Assembly (NCBI GenBank): GCA_902568465.1
Contig: CACFQR010000008.1
Span: 1-58,067, forward strand
Direction of reading: 5' to 3'
DNA length: 58,067 nucleotides
DNA from: an uncultured Pelagibacteraceae bacterium
Lineage (GTDB): Bacteria > Pseudomonadota > Alphaproteobacteria > Pelagibacterales > Pelagibacteraceae
Below the pieces are notes generated by a model, which did no database searches, was not told where the DNA came from, and worked only from the letters and a program-made list of their open reading frames with translations. Within the stretch, counting starts at the first letter, position 1. Each line of letters opens with the position of its first letter. A program made the position numbers and the translations under genes. This document shows, one piece after another, positions 15,879-24,806 of the stretch.

Positions 15879-17737
15879 TGGCAAAACACAAAACCCACCA
15901 TGAAGAATGTGATATACTTGTAGTCGGCGGAGGAATGGCTGGCACGGGGGCTGCCTTTGAGGCAAGACACTGGGGTAGAGATTTAAAAATTATTTGTGTT
16001 GAAAAAGCAAATATAGACAGAAGTGGAGCGGTCGCTCAAGGACTTTACGCTATAAATTGCTACATGGGAATGCAATGGAACGAAAACCAACCAGAAGATC
16101 ATGTACGCTACGCTCGTAACGACCTAATGGGTTTAGTTAGAGAAGATCTTGGTTATGACATGGCTCGTCATGTTGATTCAACAGTTCACATGTTTGATGA
16201 ATGGGGTTTGCCAATGATGAAAAATCCAAAAACTGGACGTTATCAAAGAGAGGGTAAATGGCAAATAATGATTCATGGAGAGAGCTATAAACCTATAGTA
16301 GCAGAAGCAGCAAAAAAATCTGCTGATAAAATTTATAATCGAATAATGGTTACTCACTTGTTAATGGATGAAAATGATGAAAATAGAGTAGGTGGAGCAG
16401 TAGGGTTTAACATGCGTACAGGAGATTATTATGTTTTCCGTGCCAAAACAGTAATCGTTGCAGCTGGTGGAGCTTCACATATTTTTAAACCTAGGGCTGT
16501 AGGAGAAGGCATGGGAAGAACTTGGTATGCTCCGTGGAGCAATGGTTCTGCTTATGCGTTGCCAATTGCAGCTGGTGCAAAAATGACTCAAATGGAAAAT
16601 AGAATAGTTTTATGTAGGTTTAAAGATGGATATGGTCCTGTAGGCGCTTACTTTTTACATTTAAAAACTTATACACAAAATGCAAATGGGGAAAATTATG
16701 AGAAAAAATGGTACGAGCAAACGAAAAAGCTAGTAGGAGAATATATAGACCATCATCCAACACCAACATGTTTACGAAATCACGCTTTTGTTCAAGAGGT
16801 TATGGCTGGTGGTGGACCAATTCAAATGGTGACTAAAGAAGCTTTTCAAGATCCACATTTAGAAACAGTCGGTTGGGAAAATTTTCTTGGAATGACAGTA
16901 GGCCAAGCAGTTGTTTGGGCTTCTCAAAACATAGACCCTAAATATACTAATCCAGAATTAACAACTTCAGAACCATATGTAATGGGTTCTCATGCAACAT
17001 GTTCTGGAGCTTGGGTAAGTGGTCCTGAAGATATATCTCCACCAGAATATTTTTGGGGATACAATAGAATGATGACAATACAAGGTTTATTTGGCGCAGG
17101 AGATACAGTTGGAGGAAGTGCCCATAAATTCTCCTCAGGTTCATTTACAGAAGGTCGTTTAGCTGCAAAAGCTGCTGTTAAATATATAGAGGATCAAAAA
17201 GCTAAAAATATAAAAGTAAGTGATAAACAATGTGAAGATTTTAAAAAAATTATATATAAGCCACTAGAAAACTATACCGTTGGAAGAAATGAAATTACCG
17301 GTGGCACAGTATCACCAAGTTATTTTTCTCCTATTCAAGGTCTTCAGCGACTTCAAAAAATTATGGACGAGTATGTTGGGGGTATTTCTGTAAATTATAT
17401 GACAAATGGAAATTTACTTAAAAAAGGACTTGAATTATTGCAATGGTTACAAGAAGATTTAGAACATGTAGGTGCTGAAGATTACCATCAGTTAATGCGA
17501 GCGTGGGAATTAAAACATCGAGCTATTACGTCTCAATGTGTAACAGAACATACTTTATTTAGGGAAGAAACTCGTTGGCCAGGATATTATTACAGAGGAG
17601 ATCACATGAAACTAGATGATAAAAATTGGCACTGTTTAACAGTATCTCGCCGTGATCCTAAAACTGGAAAATTTATAATGGAAAAAATGCCGGTTTATCA
17701 CATAATTGGAGATGAAGAGAAAAAAAAGGCTTCATAA
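15878..17737 (+). CDS. aprA: Adenylylsulfate reductase alpha subunit AprA
   Basis: The 619-residue flavoprotein carries the FAD-binding start ILVVGGGMAGTGAAFEARHWG (about 13-33), a VIVAAGGASHIFKPR segment near 188-202, and GLFGAGDTVGGSAHKFSSGS near 402-421. The substrate region includes NRIVLCRFKDGYGPVGAYFL. Length matches AprA, shorter than fumarate-reductase-like relatives with extra domains. It forms the catalytic site for sulfite plus AMP to APS. No ATP sulfurylase gene (sat) is in the window, so the fate of APS is open. Operon order is aprM-aprB-aprA, then two small unknown genes. Confidence 0.96.
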   Translation: MAKHKTHHEECDILVVGGGMAGTGAAFEARHWGRDLKIICVEKANIDRSGAVAQGLYAINCYMGMQWNENQPEDHVRYARNDLMGLVREDLGYDMARHVDSTVHMFDEWGLPMMKNPKTGRYQREGKWQIMIHGESYKPIVAEAAKKSADKIYNRIMVTHLLMDENDENRVGGAVGFNMRTGDYYVFRAKTVIVAAGGASHIFKPRAVGEGMGRTWYAPWSNGSAYALPIAAGAKMTQMENRIVLCRFKDGYGPVGAYFLHLKTYTQNANGENYEKKWYEQTKKLVGEYIDHHPTPTCLRNHAFVQEVMAGGGPIQMVTKEAFQDPHLETVGWENFLGMTVGQAVVWASQNIDPKYTNPELTTSEPYVMGSHATCSGAWVSGPEDISPPEYFWGYNRMMTIQGLFGAGDTVGGSAHKFSSGSFTEGRLAAKAAVKYIEDQKAKNIKVSDKQCEDFKKIIYKPLENYTVGRNEITGGTVSPSYFSPIQGLQRLQKIMDEYVGGISVNYMTNGNLLKKGLELLQWLQEDLEHVGAEDYHQLMRAWELKHRAITSQCVTEHTLFREETRWPGYYYRGDHMKLDDKNWHCLTVSRRDPKTGKFIMEKMPVYHIIGDEEKKKAS

Positions 17738-17748
17738 TTTTAAAAAAA

Positions 17749-18099
17749 ATGAGTCTTCTTGATAAAAAAGACCATGAAATATTTAAAATTGCCGAACCTA
17801 TTTGGGACAACCTTGTAAAATCATCAAATATGAAGGATTACGGTGGTTTCACAAAAGATTTTTCATCCCAGATGTTATATGGAGCAAATGAGGTTGAGCT
17901 AGGAAAACAGTGGGCAGGAAATAAACTACTAACTAATTTATCTCTACAAAAAGAATTTTTAGGATGTTTGAGAAGAAATGGTTTTGTTACTGTACTTTTA
18001 AAGCAAAAAAGCGATAAAATTCCAGGAGATTTTTTAGGCAGACTAGTATTAGGAGTTGAAGATGATCAAATCAAAGTTTTCGGTGCAACAATTTTTTAA
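17749..18099 (+). CDS. Conserved-looking small protein at the end of the apr operon, unknown
   Basis: A 116-residue soluble protein starting 11 bases after the aprA stop. It has a helical N-terminal half and a C-terminal stretch LGCLRRNGFVTVLLKQKSDK followed by beta-like GRLVLGVEDDQIKVFGATIF. One cysteine sits in LGCLRR. No family is recognised. Its tight position suggests a role with AprBA, such as assembly, electron transfer or AMP/APS handling, but this is context only. Confidence 0.7.
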   Translation: MSLLDKKDHEIFKIAEPIWDNLVKSSNMKDYGGFTKDFSSQMLYGANEVELGKQWAGNKLLTNLSLQKEFLGCLRRNGFVTVLLKQKSDKIPGDFLGRLVLGVEDDQIKVFGATIF

Positions 18100-18156
18100 A
18101 TTAAAATAAATAAAATATCTCTAGCCAAAAATGATTAGATATGTTAATAAAAAAAA

Positions 18157-18306
18157 ATGCTCCACGTTTTAAATCAAAATTATGAGAAAATATTAAAAAA
18201 AATTCCTTCTCAAATGGGAGATAAAGCTTGGAAGACTGCTCTTTACACAATACTTATAATTTGCTGGGCCACAATAATCATTGGCACATTTTTACTGTTA
18301 AAATAA
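18157..18306 (+). CDS. Small single-helix membrane protein (49 residues) downstream of apr
   Basis: The ORF begins MLHVLNQNYEKILKKIPSQM, followed by WKTALYTILIICWATIIIG, one membrane helix near the C terminus. A run of A bases precedes the ATG and no good Shine-Dalgarno is seen. Its stop codon abuts, without a spacer, the stop of the convergent methyltransferase gene. It may be a small accessory subunit of the AprM complex. That is inferred from position alone. Confidence 0.5.
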   Translation: MLHVLNQNYEKILKKIPSQMGDKAWKTALYTILIICWATIIIGTFLLLK

Positions 18307-19224
18307 TTAGTTTTTTAAAATAGAAATTTCTTTAATATGTGATGGTTTAGTTTCACAACAACCTCCCAAAATTGTTGCACCTTTACTCATCATTTGTTTT
18401 GAAAAATTTAAAAATTTTTTACTTGTATAGTCACTTCTAGTTCCTAGAGTATCTACGGGGTTTGCCCCTATTTGATCTTTAGGAGAAGCAAATTTATGAA
18501 CAGGAAGAGGTTCTTCTTCTTTCCAAAGATTTGCTTTGTAACCAAAAGGTAAGTCTAGTTCTTTTATTTTATCAATCGAATTTTCTATTATCTCTGGAGA
18601 TACACAAGATAATATTAAACCTAACAAGTTTTTATTTTTAAATTTTCTAACCATTTCACTGATAGTTTCATCTGAAGGTAATTTACAATTCTTTTTAAGA
18701 TGTATTCCAACTAGCACTGGCAAGTTCATTTTTTCTGTAACATTTAGAGCTATTTCACATTCTTTAATACCAGATAAAACATCCAAGTAATAAAAGTCAA
18801 CAAAAGGTTTTAATAATATTGCTTGGTCGTAAAAACCTTTTTCTATTATTTTTTTATCTCTTTGATCTGAGACATAAGTATCATTTTGACCAGGAAGACT
18901 TCCTGCTATTAAGATATTTTTTTTTGAGATATCTTTAGCCTTTAAAGCTAATTCACCAGCCTTTTCATTAGCATAATTAAAATGTTCATTTACACCGTTT
19001 TGTATCATTCTTGTTCTTCTGGCTGAAAAATTATTAGTAACAATTACGTCAGCACCAGATTTAATAAATTCTAAATGAGCATCCACAACTAATTGATGAT
19101 ATTTTTTTTCTATAAGAGCAGTAGCAGACCAAAGACTACCTCTAGGTTTAACGCCATTTGCTAGCAGGGCTTGACCCATACCACCATCAAGAATTCTTAT
19201 TTTTTTAAAAAAATCAATTTTCAT
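18307..19224 (-). CDS. Homocysteine S-methyltransferase family protein
   Basis: A 305-residue zinc enzyme of the Met-synthase N-terminal/BHMT/MmuM family. DGGMGQALL near residue 13 and the two zinc-ligand segments LILSCVSPE (about 204-212) and GGCCETKPSHI (about 289-299) are present. It would move a methyl group from a donor such as betaine or S-methylmethionine to homocysteine. SAR11 often couples such enzymes to betaine use, but no donor-specific feature is visible. It is the last gene of a run with the HIT protein, suyB and suyA, overlapping the HIT gene by 4 bases. Confidence 0.85.
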   Translation of the reverse strand: MKIDFFKKIRILDGGMGQALLANGVKPRGSLWSATALIEKKYHQLVVDAHLEFIKSGADVIVTNNFSARRTRMIQNGVNEHFNYANEKAGELALKAKDISKKNILIAGSLPGQNDTYVSDQRDKKIIEKGFYDQAILLKPFVDFYYLDVLSGIKECEIALNVTEKMNLPVLVGIHLKKNCKLPSDETISEMVRKFKNKNLLGLILSCVSPEIIENSIDKIKELDLPFGYKANLWKEEEPLPVHKFASPKDQIGANPVDTLGTRSDYTSKKFLNFSKQMMSKGATILGGCCETKPSHIKEISILKN

Positions 19225-19604
19225 CTTTTGTATTTTTGTTTTGAAGGTATCACCCCTCTAACACCACCCCTAGGATTTTCAATATCTCCTTTTCTTCTGG
19301 GAATTAAATGAATATGACAATGCATTATTGATTGACCTGCATCTTTCCCTGCATTTACACCAACATTAAATCCAGTAATTTCTTTATCTAAATCTAACAA
19401 AGATTTTCTTTGTTTTTTTAATATTTTATTTAAATCAATAAGCTCGTTTTCGTTTAAATCAAAAAAGTTTGAGACGTGGCGATGTGGAATAATTAATGTA
19501 TGTAATTTTGTTACTGGGTAACTGTCTCTAACTACAAATAGTAATTCACTTGAAAATATTATTTTTTGTTTTTTTTTATTACAAAATAAACATTCTTCGG
19601 TCAT
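19221..19604 (-). CDS. HIT family nucleotide hydrolase/transferase
   Basis: The 127-residue protein (start ATG 19604 after AAGG) contains the histidine triad HCHIHLIPRR near its C terminus and an N-terminal CLFCNKKK zinc knuckle. HIT proteins cleave nucleotide phosphoramidates and dinucleoside polyphosphates. Some act on adenylylsulfate: HIT-type APS hydrolases release AMP. Its place between suyB and the methyltransferase, in a region that would produce APS, makes that idea attractive but unproven. The GKDAGQSIMHCH stretch is the usual family signature. Confidence 0.9.
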   Translation of the reverse strand: MTEECLFCNKKKQKIIFSSELLFVVRDSYPVTKLHTLIIPHRHVSNFFDLNENELIDLNKILKKQRKSLLDLDKEITGFNVGVNAGKDAGQSIMHCHIHLIPRRKGDIENPRGGVRGVIPSKQKYKR

Positions 19605-19611
19605 TTTGACC

Positions 19612-20778
19612 TTAAGCACTTCTGTAGAGCTTAGTCATTACAAATTCTTTATGACCCAAAGCTTCAGCACAAGTTAGTCTGCCATTAGCTACTTTAATAG
19701 TTGTTTCTATTAATTTATCACCAGCTTCAGATAAATTCATTTCTCTAGATAAAATTTTTGATACGTCACAGTCTATGTGTTCTCCCATAGATTTTACTGT
19801 TAATGGGTTCGCTGTTAATTTTATAACTGGTTCAATTGGATTACCTACTATATTTCCTTGCCCTGTTGGAAAGAGGTGAATATTAAAACCACCCGCCGCC
19901 TGAAGGGTAACACATTCTGCAGCCGCAGATGATGTGTCCATAAAATACAATCCTTTACCTTTAGTTGGTACCTCAGCTGGTTCTAACACATCAATAAATT
20001 TACAAGATCCAATTTTTTGAAAATTACCAAAAGCTTTTTCCTCGATAGTAGTAAGACCTCCAGCTATGTTTCCAGCAGTAGGTTGGCTTTCTGAAAGATC
20101 ATCTGTAGCCTCTTTAAGAATGAAATCATTATAGGCACTCCAGGTTTTCATAAATTTTTTCGATGCTTCCGGTGTAGCACCTCTCTTAGCACAAACAGCT
20201 TCAGCTCCTGTAAGTTCTGAAGTTTCACCAAAACACAAGTGAACTCCAAGCGGCTCCAATTTATCCATAAGATTTCCAACTGTAGGATTTGAAGCAAGAC
20301 CTGATGTAGTATCAGACTCACCACATTTAACTGATATCCATAAGTCACTTAAAGGACATTCTTCTCTTTGTTTCTCTGAGGCCCACATTACAAACTCTTG
20401 AGCTTTTTTCGAAGCCTTCATAACAGTCCCAATATCTCCTGTTCTTTCAATATGGAAGCCTTCAACAGGTTTTCCTGTTTTTTTTATTCCATCTACAATT
20501 CTTTTTGTCCATTTTGGTTCTATACCTATAACTATCACAGCTGCTACATTTGGATTGCTTCCAGTTCCAATCATCGTTCTAAAATGTAATTCTAAATCTG
20601 CTCCAAATTGAAGTCTTCCATAGGAATGTGGTAAAGCTATTGTGCCTTTAATATTATTTGCTACCGCTTCTGCGCATGCATTTGAAATATCATCTACAGG
20701 AAGTATAATTACATGGTTTCTTGTGCCAGCTCTTCCGTTTTCTCTTTTATAACCTAAAAAACTTTTTGGAATTTTCAT
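19612..20778 (-). CDS. suyB: (2R)-sulfolactate sulfo-lyase subunit beta SuyB (UxaA family)
   Basis: The 388-residue protein is the large domain of the altronate/galactarate dehydratase (UxaA/GarD) family: [20 protein letters not shown] at the start, [18 protein letters not shown] in the middle, and [15 protein letters not shown] with [16 protein letters not shown] later. SuyB belongs here and acts with SuyA to split sulfolactate into pyruvate and sulfite. I favour SuyB over altronate dehydratase because the SAF domain is a separate gene and xsc is divergent next door. Substrate assignment stays an inference. The gap from suyA is 4 bases. Confidence 0.78.
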   Translation of the reverse strand: MKIPKSFLGYKRENGRAGTRNHVIILPVDDISNACAEAVANNIKGTIALPHSYGRLQFGADLELHFRTMIGTGSNPNVAAVIVIGIEPKWTKRIVDGIKKTGKPVEGFHIERTGDIGTVMKASKKAQEFVMWASEKQREECPLSDLWISVKCGESDTTSGLASNPTVGNLMDKLEPLGVHLCFGETSELTGAEAVCAKRGATPEASKKFMKTWSAYNDFILKEATDDLSESQPTAGNIAGGLTTIEEKAFGNFQKIGSCKFIDVLEPAEVPTKGKGLYFMDTSSAAAECVTLQAAGGFNIHLFPTGQGNIVGNPIEPVIKLTANPLTVKSMGEHIDCDVSKILSREMNLSEAGDKLIETTIKVANGRLTCAEALGHKEFVMTKLYRSA

Positions 20779-20782
20779 AATA

Positions 20783-21070
20783 TTACCATTTCTTAGTTTT
20801 TACATTGTGGACATGAACATGTTCACCTTTTTTTATTGATTTAACTACTTTACCAATATCATGTCCATATTTTAAAATTGTATCACCTTCTTTAAGATCT
20901 TGAAGGGCAATTTTGTGACCAAGAGGAATCTCATTAATAGATTTAACCTTTATAGTTTTATCGTTTTCCATGACCCAACCAACACATTCTTGGTTTTTTG
21001 AAGTTTTTTCAATAACAACAACTGCCACATTGTCCTTTTCATCATGAATTATCAAATCTGTTTGAGGCAT
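20783..21070 (-). CDS. suyA: (2R)-sulfolactate sulfo-lyase subunit alpha SuyA (SAF domain)
   Basis: This 95-residue SAF-domain protein ends in [16 protein letters not shown], the typical tail of small UxaA-family subunits, and has [20 protein letters not shown] in the centre. A stand-alone subunit of this size is the SuyA arrangement; altronate dehydratases usually carry it fused. Together with SuyB it forms an iron-dependent lyase. It starts 59 bases from the divergent xsc start, so the two genes share a regulatory region. Confidence 0.78.
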   Translation of the reverse strand: MPQTDLIIHDEKDNVAVVVIEKTSKNQECVGWVMENDKTIKVKSINEIPLGHKIALQDLKEGDTILKYGHDIGKVVKSIKKGEHVHVHNVKTKKW

Positions 21071-21087
21071 TTTCTTACTGGATATAG

Positions 21088-21122
21088 CCCTAAAATTGAT
21101 ATATTTAAAGTATTTTTTAGGG
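21088..21122. promoter_or_regulatory. Inverted repeat in the suyA-xsc divergent promoter region
   Basis: CCCTAAAA (21088-21095) and TTTTAGGG (21115-21122) are exact inverse arms around a 19-base AT-rich centre, midway between the two start codons. Centre-to-centre distance is 27 bases, between two and a half and three helical turns. It is a good candidate operator for a dimeric regulator of sulfonate genes. No regulator gene is adjacent. Confidence 0.45.
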
Positions 21123-21129
21123 ATTTATC

Positions 21130-22905
21130 ATGACAAAAATGACAACAGAAGAGGCCTTCGTAAAAGTTCTTCAAATGCATGGTGTAGAACATTCATTTGG
21201 AATAATTGGATCAGCCTTTATGCCAATTTCAGATCTATTTCCTCAGGCAGGAATTACTTTTTGGGATGTGGCCCACGAGTCAAATGGTGGACTTATTGCG
21301 GATGGATATACTCGCGCAACTGGAAAAATTGCAATGTGCATAGCTCAAAACGGACCAGGAATTACTGGACTGGTCACACCAATAAAAACAGCATATTGGA
21401 ATCATACACCAATGCTTTTGGTAACACCGCAAGCAGCAAATAAAACGATGGGACAAGGAGGTTTTCAAGAAGTTGAACAAATGAATCTTTTTAAAGATAT
21501 GGTTTGTTATCAAGAGGAAGTTCGTGACCCATCAAGAGTCCCTGAAGTATTAAACCGTGTAATAGAAAAAGCTATTAGAGGTTCAGCTCCAGCTCAAATA
21601 AATATTCCAAGGGATTATTGGACTCAAATAATTGATATTGAACTTCCTCCAATAGTAAGATTAGAAAAACAAGCAGGCGGAGCAAGCGCAATTAACGAGG
21701 CAGCAAAACTATTATCAAATTCAAAATTTCCAGTAATATTATCAGGTGCAGGTGTAGTCATTGGTGATGCAATTGAAGAATGTAAAAAATTGGCTGAGCG
21801 TTTGGACGCTCCAGTTTGTTCGGGTTATCAACATAACGATAGTTTTCCGGGAAGCCATCCTCTTGCTGTTGGTCCTTTAGGGTATAATGGGTCCAAAGCA
21901 GCTATGCAAATAATTGCTAAAGCAGATGTTGTGTTGGCATTAGGAACAAGGCTAAATCCTTTTTCAACATTACCTGGTTATGGAATTGATTATTGGCCTA
22001 AAAAAGCGAGTATAATTCAGGTTGATATTAATTCTGATCGTATTGGTCTTACAAAAAAAGTAACGGTTGGAATTTGTGGTGATGCCAAATTAGTTTCAAA
22101 ACAGCTTTTAGAAAAAATTTCAAAGTCAGCAGGAGACGCTGATAGACAAAAGAGAAAGGAATTTATTCATCAAACTAAATCAGCATGGCTGCAAAAATTA
22201 ACAAGCTTAGATCATGAAGAGGATGATCCAGGAACCAGCTGGAACAAAGACGCTCGTGCAAGAGAAAAAGATCGAATGTCTCCACGTATGGCTTGGAGAG
22301 CAATACAAGCAGGATTACCATCTGATGCGATCATCTCAAGTGACATTGGTAATAATTGTGCAATAGGAAATGCCTATCCTACTTTTGAAAAAGGTAGAAA
22401 ATATTTAGCACCTGGACTTTTCGGACCTTGTGGTTATGGATTTCCAGCAATACTCGGTGCAAAAATTGGATGCCCTGAAGTTCCTGTAGTCGGTTTTGCT
22501 GGAGACGGAGCATTTGGTATAAGCATGAGTGAAATGAGTTCCTGCAATAGAAAAGAGTGGCCATCTATTACAATGGTAATTTTCAGAAATTATCAATGGG
22601 GAGCAGAAAAAAGAAATTCAATTCTTTGGTTTAATGATAACTTTGTAGGAACAGAATTAGATCCAGAGTTAAGTTATGCTAAAGTTGCCGAAGGTTGCGG
22701 CTTAAAAGGCGTTCAAGTTAAAACTCAAGAAGAACTAACAGATGCTTTAAAAAAATCATGTGAAGAGCAAAAAAAAGGAATAACAACATTTATAGAGGTA
22801 ATATTGAACCAAGAACTTGGAGAACCATTTAGGCGAGATGCAATGAAAAAACCTGTAAAAGTTGCAGGTATTAAACGTGAAGATATGCGGAAACAAACTT
22901 CATAA
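21130..22905 (+). CDS. xsc: Sulfoacetaldehyde acetyltransferase Xsc
   Basis: A 591-residue thiamin-diphosphate enzyme that converts sulfoacetaldehyde and phosphate to sulfite and acetyl phosphate. Family traits are the N-terminal ThDP half with HESNGGLIADGYTRATGK (about 49-66), a QNGPGITGLVTPIKTAYWNH stretch, and the C-terminal ThDP-binding GFAGDGAFGISMSEMSS ending near the metal site. Xsc-type residues such as FRNYQWGAEKRNSILW near the C terminus separate it from acetolactate synthases. It is divergent from suyAB. The product acetyl phosphate fits the Pta-type gene at 40411. Confidence 0.93.
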   Translation: MTKMTTEEAFVKVLQMHGVEHSFGIIGSAFMPISDLFPQAGITFWDVAHESNGGLIADGYTRATGKIAMCIAQNGPGITGLVTPIKTAYWNHTPMLLVTPQAANKTMGQGGFQEVEQMNLFKDMVCYQEEVRDPSRVPEVLNRVIEKAIRGSAPAQINIPRDYWTQIIDIELPPIVRLEKQAGGASAINEAAKLLSNSKFPVILSGAGVVIGDAIEECKKLAERLDAPVCSGYQHNDSFPGSHPLAVGPLGYNGSKAAMQIIAKADVVLALGTRLNPFSTLPGYGIDYWPKKASIIQVDINSDRIGLTKKVTVGICGDAKLVSKQLLEKISKSAGDADRQKRKEFIHQTKSAWLQKLTSLDHEEDDPGTSWNKDARAREKDRMSPRMAWRAIQAGLPSDAIISSDIGNNCAIGNAYPTFEKGRKYLAPGLFGPCGYGFPAILGAKIGCPEVPVVGFAGDGAFGISMSEMSSCNRKEWPSITMVIFRNYQWGAEKRNSILWFNDNFVGTELDPELSYAKVAEGCGLKGVQVKTQEELTDALKKSCEEQKKGITTFIEVILNQELGEPFRRDAMKKPVKVAGIKREDMRKQTS

Positions 22906-22937
22906 ATTGCAAAAATTGATGATCTTCAAATAAATTT

Positions 22938-23330
22938 ATGGAATATGGTAAAATAAAAATTTCCTCAAATAGAAGCTTTGGTTTAGTTTTTTGTTTTGTT
23001 TTTTTAATAATAGCATTTTGGTCATTTCGTGGAGAGTTTGAACAAATTAAAATTTTACCTTTTTTTATCTCGTTAGCTTTCCTAATTTTAGGGCTTTTAA
23101 ATTCAAAGCTTTTAACTCCTCTTAACAAAATCTGGTTTAAATTTGGTCTATTCTTAGGCTCAATTATTTCACCAATAATTATGTCTTTAATATTCTTTTT
23201 AGTACTTACACCTATCGGCTTATTTATGAGAATACTAGGAAAAGATTTATTAAACAAAAAATATAATTCTAACCCCTCGTATTGGATTAAGAGAAATAAA
23301 AGCACCGGATCTATGAAAAAGCAATTTTAG
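22938..23330 (+). CDS. SxtJ-family membrane protein
   Basis: A 130-residue protein with three to four membrane helices and the conserved end DLLNKKYNSNPSYWIKR, which I associate with the SxtJ family found beside carbamoyltransferases (named from the saxitoxin cluster). It leads a tight unit with an SGNH-type protein, a DUF5989 protein and a carbamoyltransferase. Its role may be as membrane partner for the carbamoylation step. The biochemical function is unknown. Confidence 0.75.
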   Translation: MEYGKIKISSNRSFGLVFCFVFLIIAFWSFRGEFEQIKILPFFISLAFLILGLLNSKLLTPLNKIWFKFGLFLGSIISPIIMSLIFFLVLTPIGLFMRILGKDLLNKKYNSNPSYWIKRNKSTGSMKKQF

Positions 23331-23346
23331 ATAGGTTTTTAAATTT

Positions 23347-24642
23347 ATGAATAAATTTTTATTTAAAAATTTTGTTTTAATAAAATTTATTTCATGTTTT
23401 GTTTTAAGCATTTTAACTTTTTTTACTTTTAGATCTGATTTAGTTTACCATTTTGATTTTAAAATTTTAATCAGTTTTTTTTTAATACAAATTATAATTT
23501 GGAGTATAGTATTTTTTAAAAAAAATAAAAAAATATCAATTATTTTATTTAATTTATTTTTTTTAGTTTTTTTAAATTTAATATTAACACCTATTTTTCA
23601 TCTGAATACATTCGATGTTCCAGCAAGACAACCAAATTATAAAATTACAAAAACATACAAGGGAGATTTCTTTAAAGGTATGTTTTCGGGGACCCATTTA
23701 ATTTCTTCAGACGAAAAAGGCTATAGAACAAATAAAAAAATAAATTACAAAATTAAACAAAAAAATGATCTTAGAATTTTTACAATTGGCGCAAGCACTA
23801 CAGAGCAGGGGGAAACAGATAATAAGAAAACTTGGTCTAATCTATTAGCAAATAAACTTGAAAAACTTACTGACAGAAACATTGAAATGATCAATGCAGG
23901 CATGGCAGGGTTAAGAATGAAACATCATTTTATATCATTTAAAAGAATTAGAAAATATAATCCTGATGTTGTTATTTTTTTGATCGGTATAAATGATTGG
24001 AACCATCATATAATAAATGAAAAAAAAAATTATTTATTTCCTAAATATGAAATTAGTTATAGGTATAAAAATTCTATTTTATTCAAAGTTTTTTCAAATA
24101 TAAATAAACAAATTAATAAAAAACTTTTTAATATAAATAAAAAAAATATTAAAAGAACTAATCTATTAAGTCCAGAAATTGATACTGAAGCTTATCTCTC
24201 ACCACAAATAAATTCTTTAGAAAAAAGAAATATTATTAAAAAATTTCAGCCAACAAATATTTTTCAAGAGTATGATTATTGGTTAAGTTATACTATCGAT
24301 GAATGTAAAAAAAATGCTATTATTTGTTTATTCATGGATCAGCCAACAGCGTATAACAGAAATATTTCTGATAAGCTTAAAAAAAGATTATGGATGACTC
24401 CACCCAATCAAGACTATACCTTAACACTTGAGGATTTAATAGTTACAAGCGCCTTTTATAATAATTGGTTAAAATACAAAGCAAAACAGGAAAAAGTAAA
24501 TTTTTATTTATTGTCTGAAAAAATTGAACCAAATACCAATTATTTAATTGATGATTGTCACTTTAGTGAAAAAGGATCTGAGAAAGTATCAGATTTATTA
24601 GCTAATTACATAAGTTTAAATTTGAAATCAATTTTAAATTAA
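23347..24642 (+). CDS. SGNH/GDSL-like hydrolase or esterase, membrane-anchored
   Basis: The 431-residue protein has three N-terminal hydrophobic segments (within residues 1-85) and then an SGNH-like domain. FTIGASTTEQGE (near 150) would be block I with the catalytic Ser or its substitute, MINAGMAGLRMKHH block II, and VIFLIGINDWNHH block III with the Asn. DDCHFSEKGSEKVSDLL near 402 is block V with Asp and His. Such proteins remove or add acyl groups on glycans. Between SxtJ-like and DUF5989 genes it likely acts on the same product as the carbamoyltransferase. Confidence 0.75.
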   Translation: MNKFLFKNFVLIKFISCFVLSILTFFTFRSDLVYHFDFKILISFFLIQIIIWSIVFFKKNKKISIILFNLFFLVFLNLILTPIFHLNTFDVPARQPNYKITKTYKGDFFKGMFSGTHLISSDEKGYRTNKKINYKIKQKNDLRIFTIGASTTEQGETDNKKTWSNLLANKLEKLTDRNIEMINAGMAGLRMKHHFISFKRIRKYNPDVVIFLIGINDWNHHIINEKKNYLFPKYEISYRYKNSILFKVFSNINKQINKKLFNINKKNIKRTNLLSPEIDTEAYLSPQINSLEKRNIIKKFQPTNIFQEYDYWLSYTIDECKKNAIICLFMDQPTAYNRNISDKLKKRLWMTPPNQDYTLTLEDLIVTSAFYNNWLKYKAKQEKVNFYLLSEKIEPNTNYLIDDCHFSEKGSEKVSDLLANYISLNLKSILN

Positions 24643-24656
24643 ATTAATTATATTAC

Positions 24657-24806
24657 ATGAACTTTTTAAAAGAATTTTTTGAATTTTTGATGGAAAGAAA
24701 AAAGTATTGGCTTTTTCCAATAATTTTGGTTTTAGCTCTATTTGGTTCATTGATAATTTTAAGTCAAGGTTCAGTAATAGCTCCATTTATATATACAATA
24801 TTTTAA
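24657..24806 (+). CDS. DUF5989 small membrane protein
   Basis: A 49-residue ORF with start ATG at 24657. It begins MNFLKEFFEFLMERKKYWLF and then a single helix ending LSQGSVIAPFIYTIF. The pattern E(F/L)WEFLxERKK-W-x-LP and the ending Q-G-S-x-x-APFIYTLF-like are the DUF5989 signature, known beside carbamoyltransferases and SxtJ. The stop codon is directly followed by the carbamoyltransferase GTG start, indicating translational coupling. Confidence 0.8.
   Translation: MNFLKEFFEFLMERKKYWLFPIILVLALFGSLIILSQGSVIAPFIYTIF

Noticed and set aside
19612-21070. Altronate or galactarate dehydratase
   Set aside because: The SAF domain is a separate small gene and xsc is divergent beside it, the SuyAB arrangement. 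No hexuronate genes are around.
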